Shown here one piece after another: positions 10,576 to 23,741 of a stretch of DNA of 64,000 nucleotides; position 1 is the first letter of the stretch, and each line of letters opens with the position of its first letter. The translations under genes and the position numbers were made by a program. Below the pieces are notes generated by a model, which saw nothing but the letters and a program-made list of their open reading frames with translations, was not told where the DNA came from and searched no databases. Source of the stretch: Trichoplax sp. H2 (taxonomy: Eukaryota; Placozoa; Uniplacotomia; Trichoplacea); NCBI GenBank assembly GCA_003344405.1, contig NOWV01000212.1:59754-123753 (forward strand). Direction: 5' to 3'.

Positions 10576-13500
10576 AAGAAAATTTGTCCATCCTCAATTA
10601 ACGGGGGGGGGAGTGCTATTATCAAGGAATTGCTTCCGCATCGTTTTCAAATCAACGATTTTAAAAATAACTAATATAGGCAACCCTATATATTTCTGTA
10701 ATTAACCATTTATAGACAGTATATAGTTATCCTTTATTGGTTTCCAGACTAGTGGCGTATAAAACCAAGACAATGTTTCTGTCTACTGTTATATTAACTA
10801 AGAGCATCTAATTTGCTTCATATATTTTAAGTTCTATATTGGATGGCACGAGAAAATAAAAGGCCATTCCTGACTACTGTTGTTGTTAATAAAATAGTTC
10901 CATTGGCTTTATCGTATCGCTGTGTGGCATAGCGCTTCAGAAATTCAATCAATAGCTAGTCCTGTTACTATATTCATTAAAATCTTCATTTTTATATTGT
11001 TAAGGATAGATTACAGTCTTGGAAGACAACTCTCTTCGTAATCCTTGAAATCCTGTCATTTGCTTCGTTATTAAGTTTCTTCTTTCTTCTATTGATAAAC
11101 TTCCTTTAGGCATTGCCTTTATTGACATAAAGCTGAATTGTCCAATATTTGTATCCTATTTGAATAGATTTTAAAGTGATCTCTATTTATTAGGTTCCTT
11201 TGATATTGGCTTTATAAACGTAAAGCAATATTGTCCAATACTTGTATCTTAAACTAAATTATAGAGGGCTAGCGAACTATTAAAAGGATAAGACTTACAC
11301 ATATTTATCATCTTTATCAATCCAGAGTTATACAACTAAGCTAAAAGTAACTACAATTTCTTTGACGACGTCTTATAATTATCCTCGGTAAATACTTGTA
11401 AAAATATTTTTGTAAATTTTATTATATACTTTTTATTCATCATTTTCTATGTATTACCTTCTTTACACAAAATAGAATTGCCAGGTATTTGTATTCTATA
11501 GAATTATCAATTTTAAATGGAAGTACACCTTTGAAAAGAAGAGATTTAAAATTCTAGTAAACCTCATTTTATTCAATAAAATTCTATATTAACGCCATCA
11601 TTAAATGTAATTTTTTCGGCAATAATTCGTTTCGTCTTGGTAAATAATCTATAAGAATATTTGATTTAATTCAAGAATATATTTAGATGAATTTCAATAT
11701 TAGTTTACCTCTTTATAATTATGTAATTTAGCCATAAATGGTTTTAGGCTATTGGCTGTTATTTCCATCGGTCTTTAGCTAACAATCTTGTCGTCATCTT
11801 GTCCTTGCATTTAGCTAGCTTGCTTCATTTTTTCCTTTTTAATATTGAAAGTAAACCGGTATTATCCTTGCTGATTATTTCAGACGATATATTATACCAT
11901 TAATTACGCTGAAATAGTGGTCAATGCCTACAGCTAGGCATCATCTTATTCGACAAGTGATCTATAAGACCTATAGGCAATTAAAGATAAAGGAAGCGGG
12001 CAATATATCAAGAATAACTTTCAATTGGTTCTCTTAATCTGAAATTACATTAAACATAGTTACTGTATCCGATTTTATCCAACAGTAATCATTCTGCGAC
12101 AGAATCAATCATTTTTCTGCCGCCCGATATTGCAATTACGTCAACAAATATCGTACAATCATATTGAAAACCGAAATTAATATAATTAAATCAATTAAAC
12201 GAGGACATGAAAGAATAATTATAGAACTAAAATACATTTCTATTCATATCATGGAATGCGTTACTTGTCGGCGAGATCAATTTTACGTAAGACAGTGACA
12301 AATGCTTAATCTTTCAAATTGTAGAAGAAAGATATCTTCAAGACATAAAATTGCTTATAGTCACATGGTTATATTCCTTGATTATATCATCCTAAGGCAT
12401 CCATTGTCTAATTAATAGCTTAATAAACGAAAGATAAACGAGTATTATGATTTTAAATACTGACACTAATAAAACTAATCACAGGTGCTGTTGAAATAAA
12501 TGCCAAAGGCATAGCTTCTGCTTTACTATTGTTATCATTATTTACCGTAATTTATCATGTCATGGCATCCCTAAATCGGACTCTATCCGAGTGCTAGCGA
12601 TTTATTAGTTCCTTTATTTTGCTCCAATACAATAGTGTCTTCGTTTCGCCTATGCCATTTATCATGCTAAAACTATTTATAGTATTTGGTGTATCGCAAT
12701 AAATTCAACAATTCACCACAGCCTACCACTTATTTCCGTTGTATCGTGAATTGAAGACGTTATCTCTAAAGTTGATATATACCCAATTCGAACGTGAAAA
12801 ACGGATTTCTTATTTACTTTAGGTAAGTCTGGATTAAAATAAGGATGAGTGAGTAGAATTTTTTTGATCATACGAGTAATACTGTTTGCTACTCATTATC
12901 GGACTTGAAGTTGATCTGTAACAGTATAACTAAATTTGGATTATTTAAGCACGTTAAATGTGATAATAACCAAACAAGTAATCACGGAAACTATACTATA
13001 AGTATCTATATGACAGATAAAAGTTATTCCACTGGTGTAGTAGCGCATATGTTATACCATACGTGTGGATCTATTGGGAAGATTAATACTAATTTGCCTA
13101 CAATATAGCAGGATATGAAAAATTTTCTGATTGTCAACTAAAATGTACCGCTTACTAAATATTTAATTATGAAACTAAATTATAAGTTATTACCGATACC
13201 CAAATGTAAAAGTGATTACCGGAGGATTTAGAATCGTACTGAAACGTAGACCAATTTGGCTAAACTAGATTACAGGTCGTAGGATAAGAAAGCAATTATC
13301 AATTACGAACTGAAATAATATTCTGGGGATGCATCATGAACGATCTTATTTGAATAGCTACTGCTATGATATTCTAATAATCTGTTATATTGTATTAGAG
13401 GTTATTTAAAGATAATACGTATCAGCAACACATATTCTTGCTTGTAGAAACACAATTCATTCATGGATTGATTTCTATTTTGTATGTCCTACGAGGACAA

Positions 13501-16500
13501 AAATAATAATGTCTAGTATAGGCTGACAAATGTCATGTAGTAGGATGTTTTAACCTAGAAATAGATTTTCAACTGATGATATCGTCCTAGGTGCTTTCTA
13601 TGATTTGATAATTGGAGTTCTGATAAATTTCCGTTAGCTAGTTTCAAGTGTAATGAAATATCTTCTAAGTATATGCTAGTTCGATTGAGTATGATCTCAA
13701 TAGCTACTTATGATTAATTAGTAATGATAAAATCTTTACAAAGTTAAGCTTAATGTACACAAATTCAGGTGTCATAAATAAAGCTAATTTCTTTCTTGAA
13801 TAATCCGACAATTCAATACTTATGCACGCATCGACATTAAACAAATAATCTTTCTTATTTAAAACTCGATCAATTTGGCATACTTTCTATTAGGTATTAT
13901 GCTACAACGATAACTGATTAATATCTTTACATTCATTTACAATACCGTGTCATAAAATCTAGTAAATTTCAATAATACAACTGTTAAACTAGCCAAGATA
14001 GCGTTAAAATAATCTATGCTTTCAAGTTATAATTTACATATTTCCTGCGGACCAGTTCGAAGTGATGATATATCTTATCGAGATGTTTCAAAGTAATAGA
14101 TTTGATGTTGTTACTAGTCATCGCTAATAACGATAGATTGCGTTAAGAAGCTCTGTTCAGCATACGAGTAGTGCTAAACAACGTCGATTTAATCGACATG
14201 GGAAATTCATATTTTAAACTGGATCATAAATTAAATGCATCGTTCTTAAGTAGCTTGTTACGAATGATATCATTAATTTTGGAATCTGAATTAAAGGACT
14301 CATTTCTTGTTTTTAACCGAATGAAATTTTTGGAAGTCCCTACTAATAACAAACGACTGTTTGCATTCATATTTCCTCCTATTATACTTTTCATATAAAT
14401 ACTGTATGCTCCTTTATGCGTACAGGCGAATTCAGAAATTGTTTGATGATGCAAATAATAGCATAGGCTCCGACATTGTAACGTTTCCTTTCGATTGATT
14501 TTGAGGTAAATGCATACATTATCCACATCTAAAGATTGATTCTTTTCTTCCATTTTCTCTATTTATATTGCGTATATTTTATTGCTATATAACAGCATGA
14601 ATCAATTTGACTTTCACAAGAGCAGTTAAACCGAGTGTAGCCATCTTGAGATATTTGTATATTTATTTCTATAAATTTCATGCGTGAGCTTTTTTGATTT
14701 ATTTATAAAAATGGTGGTTACGCGAAGTATAAAAAAATCAATTCTAAATAGCAAAATACTAATTAAAATTAACCGATAATAATAAAGCAAGATATTGATT
14801 TTGCAATTTTAGTTCTATGCCAGCTACTATAAATTAATATATATTACATCATATGATTCAAGTTTTACGTTTAAGATAGTAGGTATTTCTAATAATAAGT
14901 AAAGTATTGGTTATTTTATATAATCGTTTTTGATATTTATGGCATATGCTGTACTAATACTATTAAGTGCGAAAGTAAACATTCTAGCTGGTATAATAAC
15001 ATTATGCACTATCAGATCTTTTTAGCTTTCATAGATCATGCAATCTTTTCGAACGGATTACTTCATGTAAATTTAAGAATTTACTCACTACTGAAAGTTT
15101 TAGTTAAGATATTTCTATTCACCTTTTTCCATACTTTATTAGCACTAACGATGGATACTAGTTGAACAGTGGTTAAGAATAAATTATTTAATTTAAATCA
15201 CTTTTTTAAAACTGACATCAAGTTTTAAGTGTTTTTTTTCTATCATAAGTTGAGAGAGATAAACGCCTCGTATATTGTACGGATGAACACGTTAATTTCT
15301 ACAAGTTTCAGTGTACCTGAAAATTCATAATCAGATTTTTGAATATTAATCTTGATAAATGCTTATAGCAACCTGGAGGATTACAAATTTTTATCAGTCA
15401 GTTTCAGTACTAATTGAGGATTAAAAGCAGAATAATATGTACTAGAGTATATATATAATTCCTTACATTAATTTTCCAAACCGATTCTACTCAATAAAAT
15501 AATAAAGACCAATGAAAGAAGGATAGCACCGTATATCATTTCCATCGGAGTATCGCACGAAGAAAGCAATTTTATTCTATTATACAGCTGTCAAAGATAT
15601 TGTATTGCAACCATAGTCCATCGCAATGACGTCGCTAATTCGCTTTGGATTCTTTCTCATAATCCTTTATTCTTGCTCAACAATCATTAACTTATAAAAT
15701 ATACATACCTAAAAATAGGATAAATCAATTATGCCGTTCGGTAAAAGACTCTATATTCTCTATAAGATATCGATCTATTGATCCATAATAACAATAGTGA
15801 GGGTTATGCCTGAAATTATAGCATTGTTAACAAATAGCCATATTATTATGGATTTGATGAACAAAAAGTGATCGATAAAGGTTACAGGACAGGATCTTCT
15901 TTATATCTGATATTTATTAATCACGCTATGATTACGAGTAAAGCGATATATTATAATTGAAAGCGTAATGCGTTGATCATTTCTAAAAATGAAATTTCAC
16001 GAATTATCAAGAGTATATTAATAATTATAACTTAGGGTTAAAATTCATATGAATATAATCTATCCAATAAATGTTAGTGCATTATCAATTACTTTCAGCC
16101 GGAATTTGATGGACATTTCCTAAACTGCATGCCGAACTTGCATAGGCAGAACAAATAAAGGTCTATATATATTTACTTATAGTATTGTGTCATAATTTAT
16201 ATTATATAATTAACTCCTCGGCTGTCATCAAACACAAGACGAGCCCTGTATTATTCATATTTCATTACTCATTACTAATCCATCATTTAATTAAGTACTC
16301 TGGTCGTAGTTTTTGCTCCCTAAAATAACTTGGCTATATTCTTAGGACCTTTTCTTTGATTTTATGTACAATCAGGCAGCCAAGGTGAAAATAAATGTCC
16401 TTCAAAGATCGTCTCTAACGTACCATGATATAGCAGTAAAATTGCTTATTCGAGCATAGCATAGATTTACAATCTAACTTATGTCTTGTTCTTACGGTGT

Positions 16501-19344
16501 TGCCTTGTCATTAGGATAGTTTAATAAGAACAGTAGTAGCTGGTATAGAGAATATCCATAGTTGTAGTACTAGGTAAGATAAGTAATGCCTTAACGTGAA
16601 TGTTGTTTGTAATAGTTCATTACATATTTGATATTGATTGTTATTGTGTGAAAGTTAGCAATATGATGATTGAAGTTCTAGTTGATGATAGTTGAATTAG
16701 ACAACCTACGAGCTTAGATTAAGATTAAGTATGAGTAAGAGATTTAAAATATTTACTGATAGAAAAGCTATGTAAGGAACATCTCAGTTCGAGATGTTTC
16801 TCCTAGTATGGTATAATAATAATACTGTTGTTGTTTACAAATTAGAGAAACGGGAACATTTGAGTTAAGTGGTGTGGTAAAAAGTTGTAGATGTATCTTT
16901 GCTGATAAAAGTTTCATCTTGACTGTATTTTGCTGTGTGTGTTTAACGCTAACTAAAAGGGCGTTTAAGTCAGTAGCTACTTATAGACTTTTGCTGTACG
17001 TTACCTTGCCGTAGAAGTGAAATTGTGACACTTGTCCGCTATGCAATATATCAACCATATGATTGGCGCATTACTTTCAATGTTATTTCAGAATGTACTA
17101 ATGCGTCTTATATAAGATCATGAACTTATGTATACCTGTTGTTGAAAAAACAGGAATATGCATTTTAAGCTACTTCTGGTAATCTTCCGAAAGAAGAGAT
17201 CATACTAAAGATAAACTCCGTTTCATTTACTTAGATGACAATATTTCATATATGGCTATCTTATATTTGACTAATGTCCTTGCAGTAAATATCTAATTGT
17301 ATTTTTAAGCAAATATTCAAGTCAATCACTATCCATAAGATACAATAATGATTTTGCACTCTAAAATTAGCTTGATTCAACTATAGATCATCTTTACATA
17401 CATTTCATTGATTTCCTTTGAACATGAAATAAATTATTATCATGTTTACGCAATCGATTAATGTAAATATTATTCCAGTCTATCAATGCTAAAATATACT
17501 TAACTGTAAATAACTTTCTAGTAAATACTTCTATTCATCGCTGATATAATTCAATAGCTCTCTTTGCTACAATTTTATTTATTTTCATCCACCACTGGCT
17601 AGATCAACTATGTTCTTCACCTGATCAGCCCCCTAAAATATATGCCTATTTTCGAGTATAAAAGTAATTACTTCAGCTTCGAGAGTATTTTTAAATCTGT
17701 TAACGAGGTTTATCTTGCTTTATTATTCACTCTATAGCTCTTACGTACCGCTCTAATGAAATTATATAAATGTAATATTATCTCGTCTTTTGTAATTATT
17801 TTACTTTAAGCATATTTGTTATTTTCTGAAATTAATCAGCTATGCTCGTATGCTATTGAACTTAGGCTTTTCGCTTCGCTATATGCGTGCTATTCATTCA
17901 TTAACAATAGTAAGTTATTAAGGATGATATGTTGCGTTGCTCTTAGATATGGAGACTATCGACTAAGCTACTAAGATTTCGGATGAGTGAGGGGGTACTG
18001 TATCTAGTAATATATAGCAACCATAAATTCATACAGCACGGTAGTATTCTCTAAGGTTTCTCAGTAAGAATTAGAAATAAAGTTAGTCATTCAGTACACT
18101 CTTATATTGTAATGGAAATTATGCTGACAGCATCCTGTTTTTAGACATTATATTATTACATGATCATGATATAAGGCATATACTCAATTGCTCACGAAGT
18201 CGCGATCAAGCAATAAAGTTCAAAGCAATGTTCACAGGTCATTATGTCGGTATTACTTGTCTTTTACAAAAATCTCATAACTCACAGCATTGATAAAACC
18301 TATCATGGTCTCAATGAAATTCTCTGTTTTCTGAGAAAAAATATTCCAACAGGTATTTTTACATTACGAGTCATATGTTCATAATTTCGTATTTCTATAC
18401 ATTAAATGTTAAGGGTGCTATTCATTCGTTGATGGATGGGTAGTAATCGATTCGATCTGATATTATAAAATTCTCCGCTCAAAATTGAATGATAACATTA
18501 TCAAAGGTACCGTTAAATAGGTTATATTAACGATTGGATTTACCATTTCGCTTACTGTGTTAATAAATACTTGTTCAAATCTATCAATATTGATATGATG
18601 ATAAGACCTAAAAACTGTAACAAAGCGTTTTTGCATTTATTTAGTGATAGTGATACATTGACTTATCTTTAGCCATTCCACACACAAGAAATTAATATAC
18701 TCCAATATACCCGATGTTGACTGACTATTTATATTTTAATTGTTATACAGATAATTCCCCTTCATTATAATTATTGCATATACATGTTCAATAAAACCCA
18801 TAGAAGCGAAAAAAGTTCTTTCTTTTTACCTCTAAAGATGAAACGATGTCTTGGAATATTTTAAGTAAACCTCAGCTCATAATGCTTCATTTATAATTTA
18901 TGATAAATTGAGGTCATGTGCTTCATCTCTTGCATTTTCCATAATATATTTCTTGATCTATCAATATTGGTTTGTCGAGAAAGAAAGAAACGGATGTGAC
19001 TATTTACCCGATGTTAGATAATAATATTAATTCAGATAATAGCAAATACGTGACTCAAGGAACTTATTATTCCTCACAATATTCCTGGATTTGTCCATGC
19101 ACTCTCTTTGATGTAATATGGGAAGAGTCCTACGCTATTTAACACCAATGTTAGCTAATAAGTTCAATACTCGTTTAAGGAAATGATAAGGAATGGTAAC
19201 TTGGGATTTATGCGTATACGCTAATCTTAGCTAATGATATTTATTCGTTGCGATTATAACTATGTGAGGGATGAATAATTTATTCTATGAGATATTCCTT
19301 GCTCTGTTAACGCTTATTTGATGAAATAACAAGTGATAGAAACT
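10576..19344. other. long gene-poor AT-rich tract
   Basis: About 8.8 kb with no open frame that looks coding on either strand; the frames at 12905-13108, 14171-14398 and 14224-14553 are short and compositionally random. No tRNA-like or rRNA-like segment was recognised by eye. Decayed short repeats are likely present but are too diverged to delimit. Confidence 0.45.
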
Positions 19345-20070
19345 AATCCTTTTAAATTAAGCTTGCTCATACTAATATGCCCACTAGTGCTGTTTAATCT
19401 CTATGGTAGAGGAAGTTTTGAATTTCTTTCTGGACTAGGATTGCAGAATGCTAACGTAATATTTTGTGAAGCTTGCAAATTATGCTTATTCGCGCTTGGT
19501 ATGCTTACTAATACTATTAATCTATAGCGTAAAGAAGTTCTTATAATTCCTTTCTAGACTGGGATAGTAGAATGTTGACGTAACATTGTGTAAGTCCCAT
19601 TAAATTAAGCTGATTCACCTTTATATACAAACTAATGCCGTTTAATTATTAGAGTATAAGAGGTCTTTCTAGACTAGTACAGCAGAATGCTAACATAATA
19701 TTGTGTGAATCCAATTAAATTAAGCTGATTCACCTTGATATGCAAACTTATGCCGTTCAATTACTAAAGTATAAGGAGTCTTTCTAGACTAGCACGGGCA
19801 AAATGCTAACTTAATATTGTATGAATCCCATTAAATTAAGTTGTCCTCGTTGATATGCACACCTCTACTGTTCAAATCACTCTCTGGAGTAAAGGAGTTT
19901 TTCAATTTCTTTCTAGACTAAGAGAGAGGAACGCTAAAGTAAAATTATGTGAAGCCCATTAAATGAAGCTTATTCACCCTAATAGGTCCACAAACGCATT
20001 TTAATTACCAGAGCAAATCATTTTTTCAATTCCCTCTTAAACTAGGAGAGCCGAATGCTAAAGTAATACC
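19345..20070. repeat. tandem repeat, 6 copies of ~115-129 bp
   Basis: The anchor TTTCTAGACT (variants TTTCTGGACT and CTCTTAAACT) occurs at 19427, 19551, 19666, 19781, 19910 and 20035, giving spacings of 124, 115, 115, 129 and 125. Each unit also has an AATGCTAA block, a TTGTGTGAA(T/G) or similar block and CC(C/A)ATTAAATTAAG. The plus-strand open frame 19333-19527 lies within the array and is not a gene. Confidence 0.9.
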
Positions 20071-20654
20071 GTATAAAAATCGGATTGTCCAATCTGTGTA
20101 CGAATGTTAATCAGCAACCATCGATTAATTTGATGAATCAATTTTGACGTGTGCTAGCCTGTTTTTATATACATAGCTGTCAAAATAGCATGCCTACCAA
20201 TCTGATAATAGTGATTACAAAAAGAAATCAATCCATCCAGTACTACTGTACTAGTTATCTACTCTGTCTTTTCTTAATTCACTACTTTGTACATTGCCTA
20301 CCTTTTCTCTTGGATCAGGAAGGCTATTATTTGAATATTAATACGTTATTGATTTCCTCAAGCGTCCTTTTATCCCATTTTAACCCGTAATAGTATAGAT
20401 AAACGATTGCCACAAGCTGTCCAGAATATTCATTCTTTCTTTATTAACCACTGATCCAAATACAACGCGCCATTTTCTATGGTGTTTCTGTAAGCCAGGG
20501 ATGGCCTACAATATTCTTCTCCACGATGCGTTCTTCTTCCTAGTGCCTCTTTTCAACCAATTTCAGTCATCTTTATCCACACTTTTCTCCTCTTCAAGTA
20601 TTTTAACTAGCTACTGCCTCCAGTATTGATAATATGCATTTATTTTAAATCAGG

Positions 20655-21680
20655 CCAAACCTAGCTAGAAAAAGCATTTCGTCAGTTCTTCTAAACTATC
20701 CAAATGGCATCATTGATTTCCCATTTGCCGGTTTCTGAGTATCGTTAAACTGGCGTCATCAAAACCCTTTGCTATTGGTTCGCTAATTGATTTTATGATG
20801 TTAATTCCTATTTTCGTAATCCCTCCTATTCCTATTTTCCAATAGGAATGCTGTTCTAATTTCAGGAAGACAAATTATTGTCCATTTAAGTGACGTTATT
20901 GTGATGTCATGATGATAGACGTAATCGTAATGTTGGCATGATAGAAATTAAATGGAGTTGCTCTTGCATCATTGCCAACCTATACTAAATTAGCATCATG
21001 GAGTAGTCGCGACAATATTGAATATATTCTCACCTATTACTATGACCAAATATGATAACTGTCAATTTATTAAGTATACATATAGATATTGCTGGAATAA
21101 TATTCAATAACGTGAGCTTTTATAAATAGCTACTATAATTGGAATTGAGTATTGAAAAAAATCGTATTTAAATAAATACTTTAGCAGCTAATCAAATCGT
21201 TGGATGATTTTGCAGGGGAGCAGTTTGGAGGTAGGAATGACTAGAGTAGATTGGTTCTAGGTCAACGCTATTTCAATTGATTGCAGTTATTGCAAGTATT
21301 GCTTACGCCATTTTCTTCGATCCGATAGTGCATACAGTTTTTAATTCTACTTATATAATTAATTGACTTGCACTACCGTCTGTAGCTAGCTTTTAAATAC
21401 TGTCGATCAGAAGAATTGTTTTGTTAATGAGATTGTGCATAGCCAATGGGCTAGCCGATGTTGGTCTAATGGACTAGAATAATTGCAATTAGTATGGATA
21501 CTATTAATTGAAGACAAATATTGCTGATAGAGTTATTAATAGCTTGTTCTCATCCTCTAGCTGATCCAACAAGAAGAACTATCCGCCCACCTCAATCTAT
21601 CCAATCCTTAGCTAGAAAACGGAAGATACAATCTAAGACAGATTTCCCTCTCGCTGGTTTTTGAGAAGTTGAAGAGAGAT
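20655..21680. repeat. two separated copies of a short dispersed repeat
   Basis: A segment at about 20655-20745 (CTAGCTAGAAAA ... GATTTCCCATTTGCCGGTTTCTGAG) recurs in diverged form at about 21595-21680 (CTTAGCTAGAAAA ... GATTTCCCTCTCGCTGGTTTTTGAG). Between them the sequence is otherwise non-repetitive. These may be remnants of a short mobile element. Confidence 0.45.
20828..20849. repeat. perfect 9-bp inverted repeat
   Basis: ATTCCTATT and AATAGGAAT are exact reverse complements separated by TTCC, forming a possible short hairpin. It lies in a long non-coding stretch and no function is implied. Confidence 0.6.
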
Positions 21681-22050
21681 TACGCTGTTGCAATGAAGTA
21701 TGCTTATTAAGTTCGATGCAATCTTGTCTATTGATAGTATCTTGAATCCTTGAATTTTCATATCGAGCCATTAAAATGATGAATAATATGCACTAGAATG
21801 GCCAATTGATGCTTATGATTCTTGAACTATACTGTTAATTTATGGAAAAAAATATTTGCATAGTTGTAAAAATCACTATCTCGGGCATATTTGATTTTAT
21901 TCTCAACTGCATGACTTTCTTTCCCTTGAATGTTCACTTTTTCGCATATTTTTGAATTGAAATACTCTAAGGGAACAAGTTCAGATAATTTGCAGGGTGA
22001 TGCTTGTCAATTTATATTCCATATTCATTATAACTATTAAATAAAAATCA

Positions 22051-23741
22051 ATGCCATTCAATTTTAGATTGTCTTTCGGAATGGCTTTGCAAAACTGGAT
22101 AGCGGTTATTTTAATAGCGATATTATTCTTCAGCAGCATTAAAGGGCAAATTGGCCACCCCTCAACTATCTTAAGCAGTCATTTCAATTTGCTGGATAAT
22201 ACAGTTCATTTAATGATGCAACAACCAGTCGCTTCTAATTTTACCATGGAAAAACGCTCTTTAGAGGTAAGATTGAGTCTCAACCTTAAAAGTTGATTAC
22301 TCATGTTGACAGCTTGACGAATGATTTACGATTCCTTATTGATTAGCATGCTGCTTGATTCTAAGGTTGGTTACTCAAGTTTAGAGCTTTGATGGATAAT
22401 TTATGATAGTTTATTGATGGGCAGGCTGCTTGACTCTTAGATTAGCTGCTCATGTTTAGAGCAATAACGAATAATTTAGGATACATAATTGATTAGCAGG
22501 CTGCTTAATTCTACTTTTCTATAGATCTCTTTTTTCATACAAACAGTTTTGATTCTTTCACTTTTATGTAACTAGCAGCAATGAAAGGATTGCATGACAA
22601 ATTATAAATCAACTAAGATACTAAATGTATATAGTTAGATGAGCTACTAGAATTGCAATTCAAAACTCGTATAATCTCAAATACCAAAATAGCTGGAAAA
22701 CAGAATTTTCAATACATGAATACATTCATTTTAACTTTGTTTCTTTGTAGCAAACAAGAGAAATCGCCAAGCCAAATGTCACTGTCTGGATTGCTGGCGA
22801 TATCGATTCATGCAGCCTACCTGATGAGAACATCAGATCCTTTTGCAAGATCGAATATAAAGTTCCCACAGTCATAGCCAAGAGGACTTCTCGACTTTTT
22901 CAGTTTATTATCAAAAATTTCAAGATTCTAAAATCGCAAATGTTGACTGATTGTCTGTACAGCTTGAAGGAAGTGCTCTGCAAAGGAACCCTACCTCAAT
23001 GTTCTAAAGATACTGTAACCGCTTCCTATTCAAATATTCAACAAGCTTGTGCACAAGTGCGTTGGTGTACATCGTCTTTTACTAGTCTTACAGATCAAAG
23101 TTGGATGCAATCTTGTCAAGTTTCTGGTCAAACATTTGATTTAAAAGTATGTAAGAAAGCTAATGTAACCTCTATTAACCTACAAAATTGCGGTCCATTA
23201 CCCAAGCAAATTACATTTCCTACATGGATTATTCCAAATATTGAGCAGAAATCAAAAAGCAAAGCTCTAATTCGAAGAAGCTATAGTCATGAAGGCGTAA
23301 ATTCGCGTTGCATTGATAAATGGGTTAATATGTATTGCTTAAGTGCTCCATTTTGTAGCAGCCATCACAATAAAATTGTAAGTGGAATTACGCAACAGCA
23401 ATGCCAGTCGGCATTAAACTGGTAAGGGATACGACAAACTAATTTCTACTTTCTGACAATCTTTCTGCTGTTGACAGTTTTCCCCTTTACCCTTAAATAT
23501 CTATCATGACAGCATTCTAATTCCTGCACTTCCATGACAACATTTTAGCTTACCTGATCGAATTCGAAAATTTCTACTCTTAACGGTCGATTGCAATGCG
23601 TATCCAGACGAAAATTCCGAAAAAGAAATTATGTCAAGTGAATGTGCTTATTCAAATGGTACAGAATCGATCGAAGGCGATAACTTGCGATGGCTTCTTT
23701 TATATTTTACAATCGTTTTATTAACCTATATAATTTTGTAA
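22051..23741 (+). CDS. secreted tandem Frizzled-CRD protein, probable GPI anchor (copy B)
   Basis: Three exons: 22051-22266, 22751-23421 and 23549-23741 (359 aa). An alternative start Met lies at 22081; both keep the signal segment (WIAVILIAILFFSSIKG). Exon 1 ends phase 0 before GTAAGA and exon 2 begins after TTTGTAG with Gln, as in copy A. Exon 2 is again exactly 671 bp, and its last codon is split TG|C by the intron to give Cys-Leu-Pro. The two CRD modules keep copy A's cysteine spacing residue for residue (10-35-8-6-15-5-15 and 12-39-8-5-15-5-14). Exon 3 holds the final module Cys, a short spacer and a terminal hydrophobic run (WLLLYFTIVLLTYIIL) at the stop, the arrangement of a GPI signal. 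Intron 1 contains a 75-bp tandem repeat. The protein is likely cell-surface and extracellular. It is intact and opposite in strand to its relatives. Confidence 0.85.
22290..22515. repeat. tandem repeat, 3 copies of 75 bp, in intron
   Basis: Anchors GATTAGCATGCTGCTTGATTCT (22341), GATGGGCAGGCTGCTTGACT (22416) and GATTAGCAGGCTGCTTAATT (22491) are exactly 75 bp apart. The array lies inside intron 1 of the copy B CRD gene. Confidence 0.85.

Noticed and set aside
19333-19527. 64-codon plus-strand frame with a hydrophobic start
   Set aside because: Most of it lies in the first units of the 115-129 bp tandem array, and the frame is not preserved in the other units.
22653-22877. 74-codon plus-strand frame at the start of CRD copy B exon 2
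   Set aside because: Wrong frame. Translation after the acceptor at 22750 in the frame of CAA gives the conserved VTVWIAGDIDSCSLP sequence.
23422-23427. Stop codon ending the CRD frame after Trp in copy B (and the same in A, C and E)
   Set aside because: The TAA belongs to a splice donor (G|GTAAG). All copies have it at the same place, and a matching exon beginning C-TTR-CC is found downstream in A and B (and in C with a damaged acceptor).
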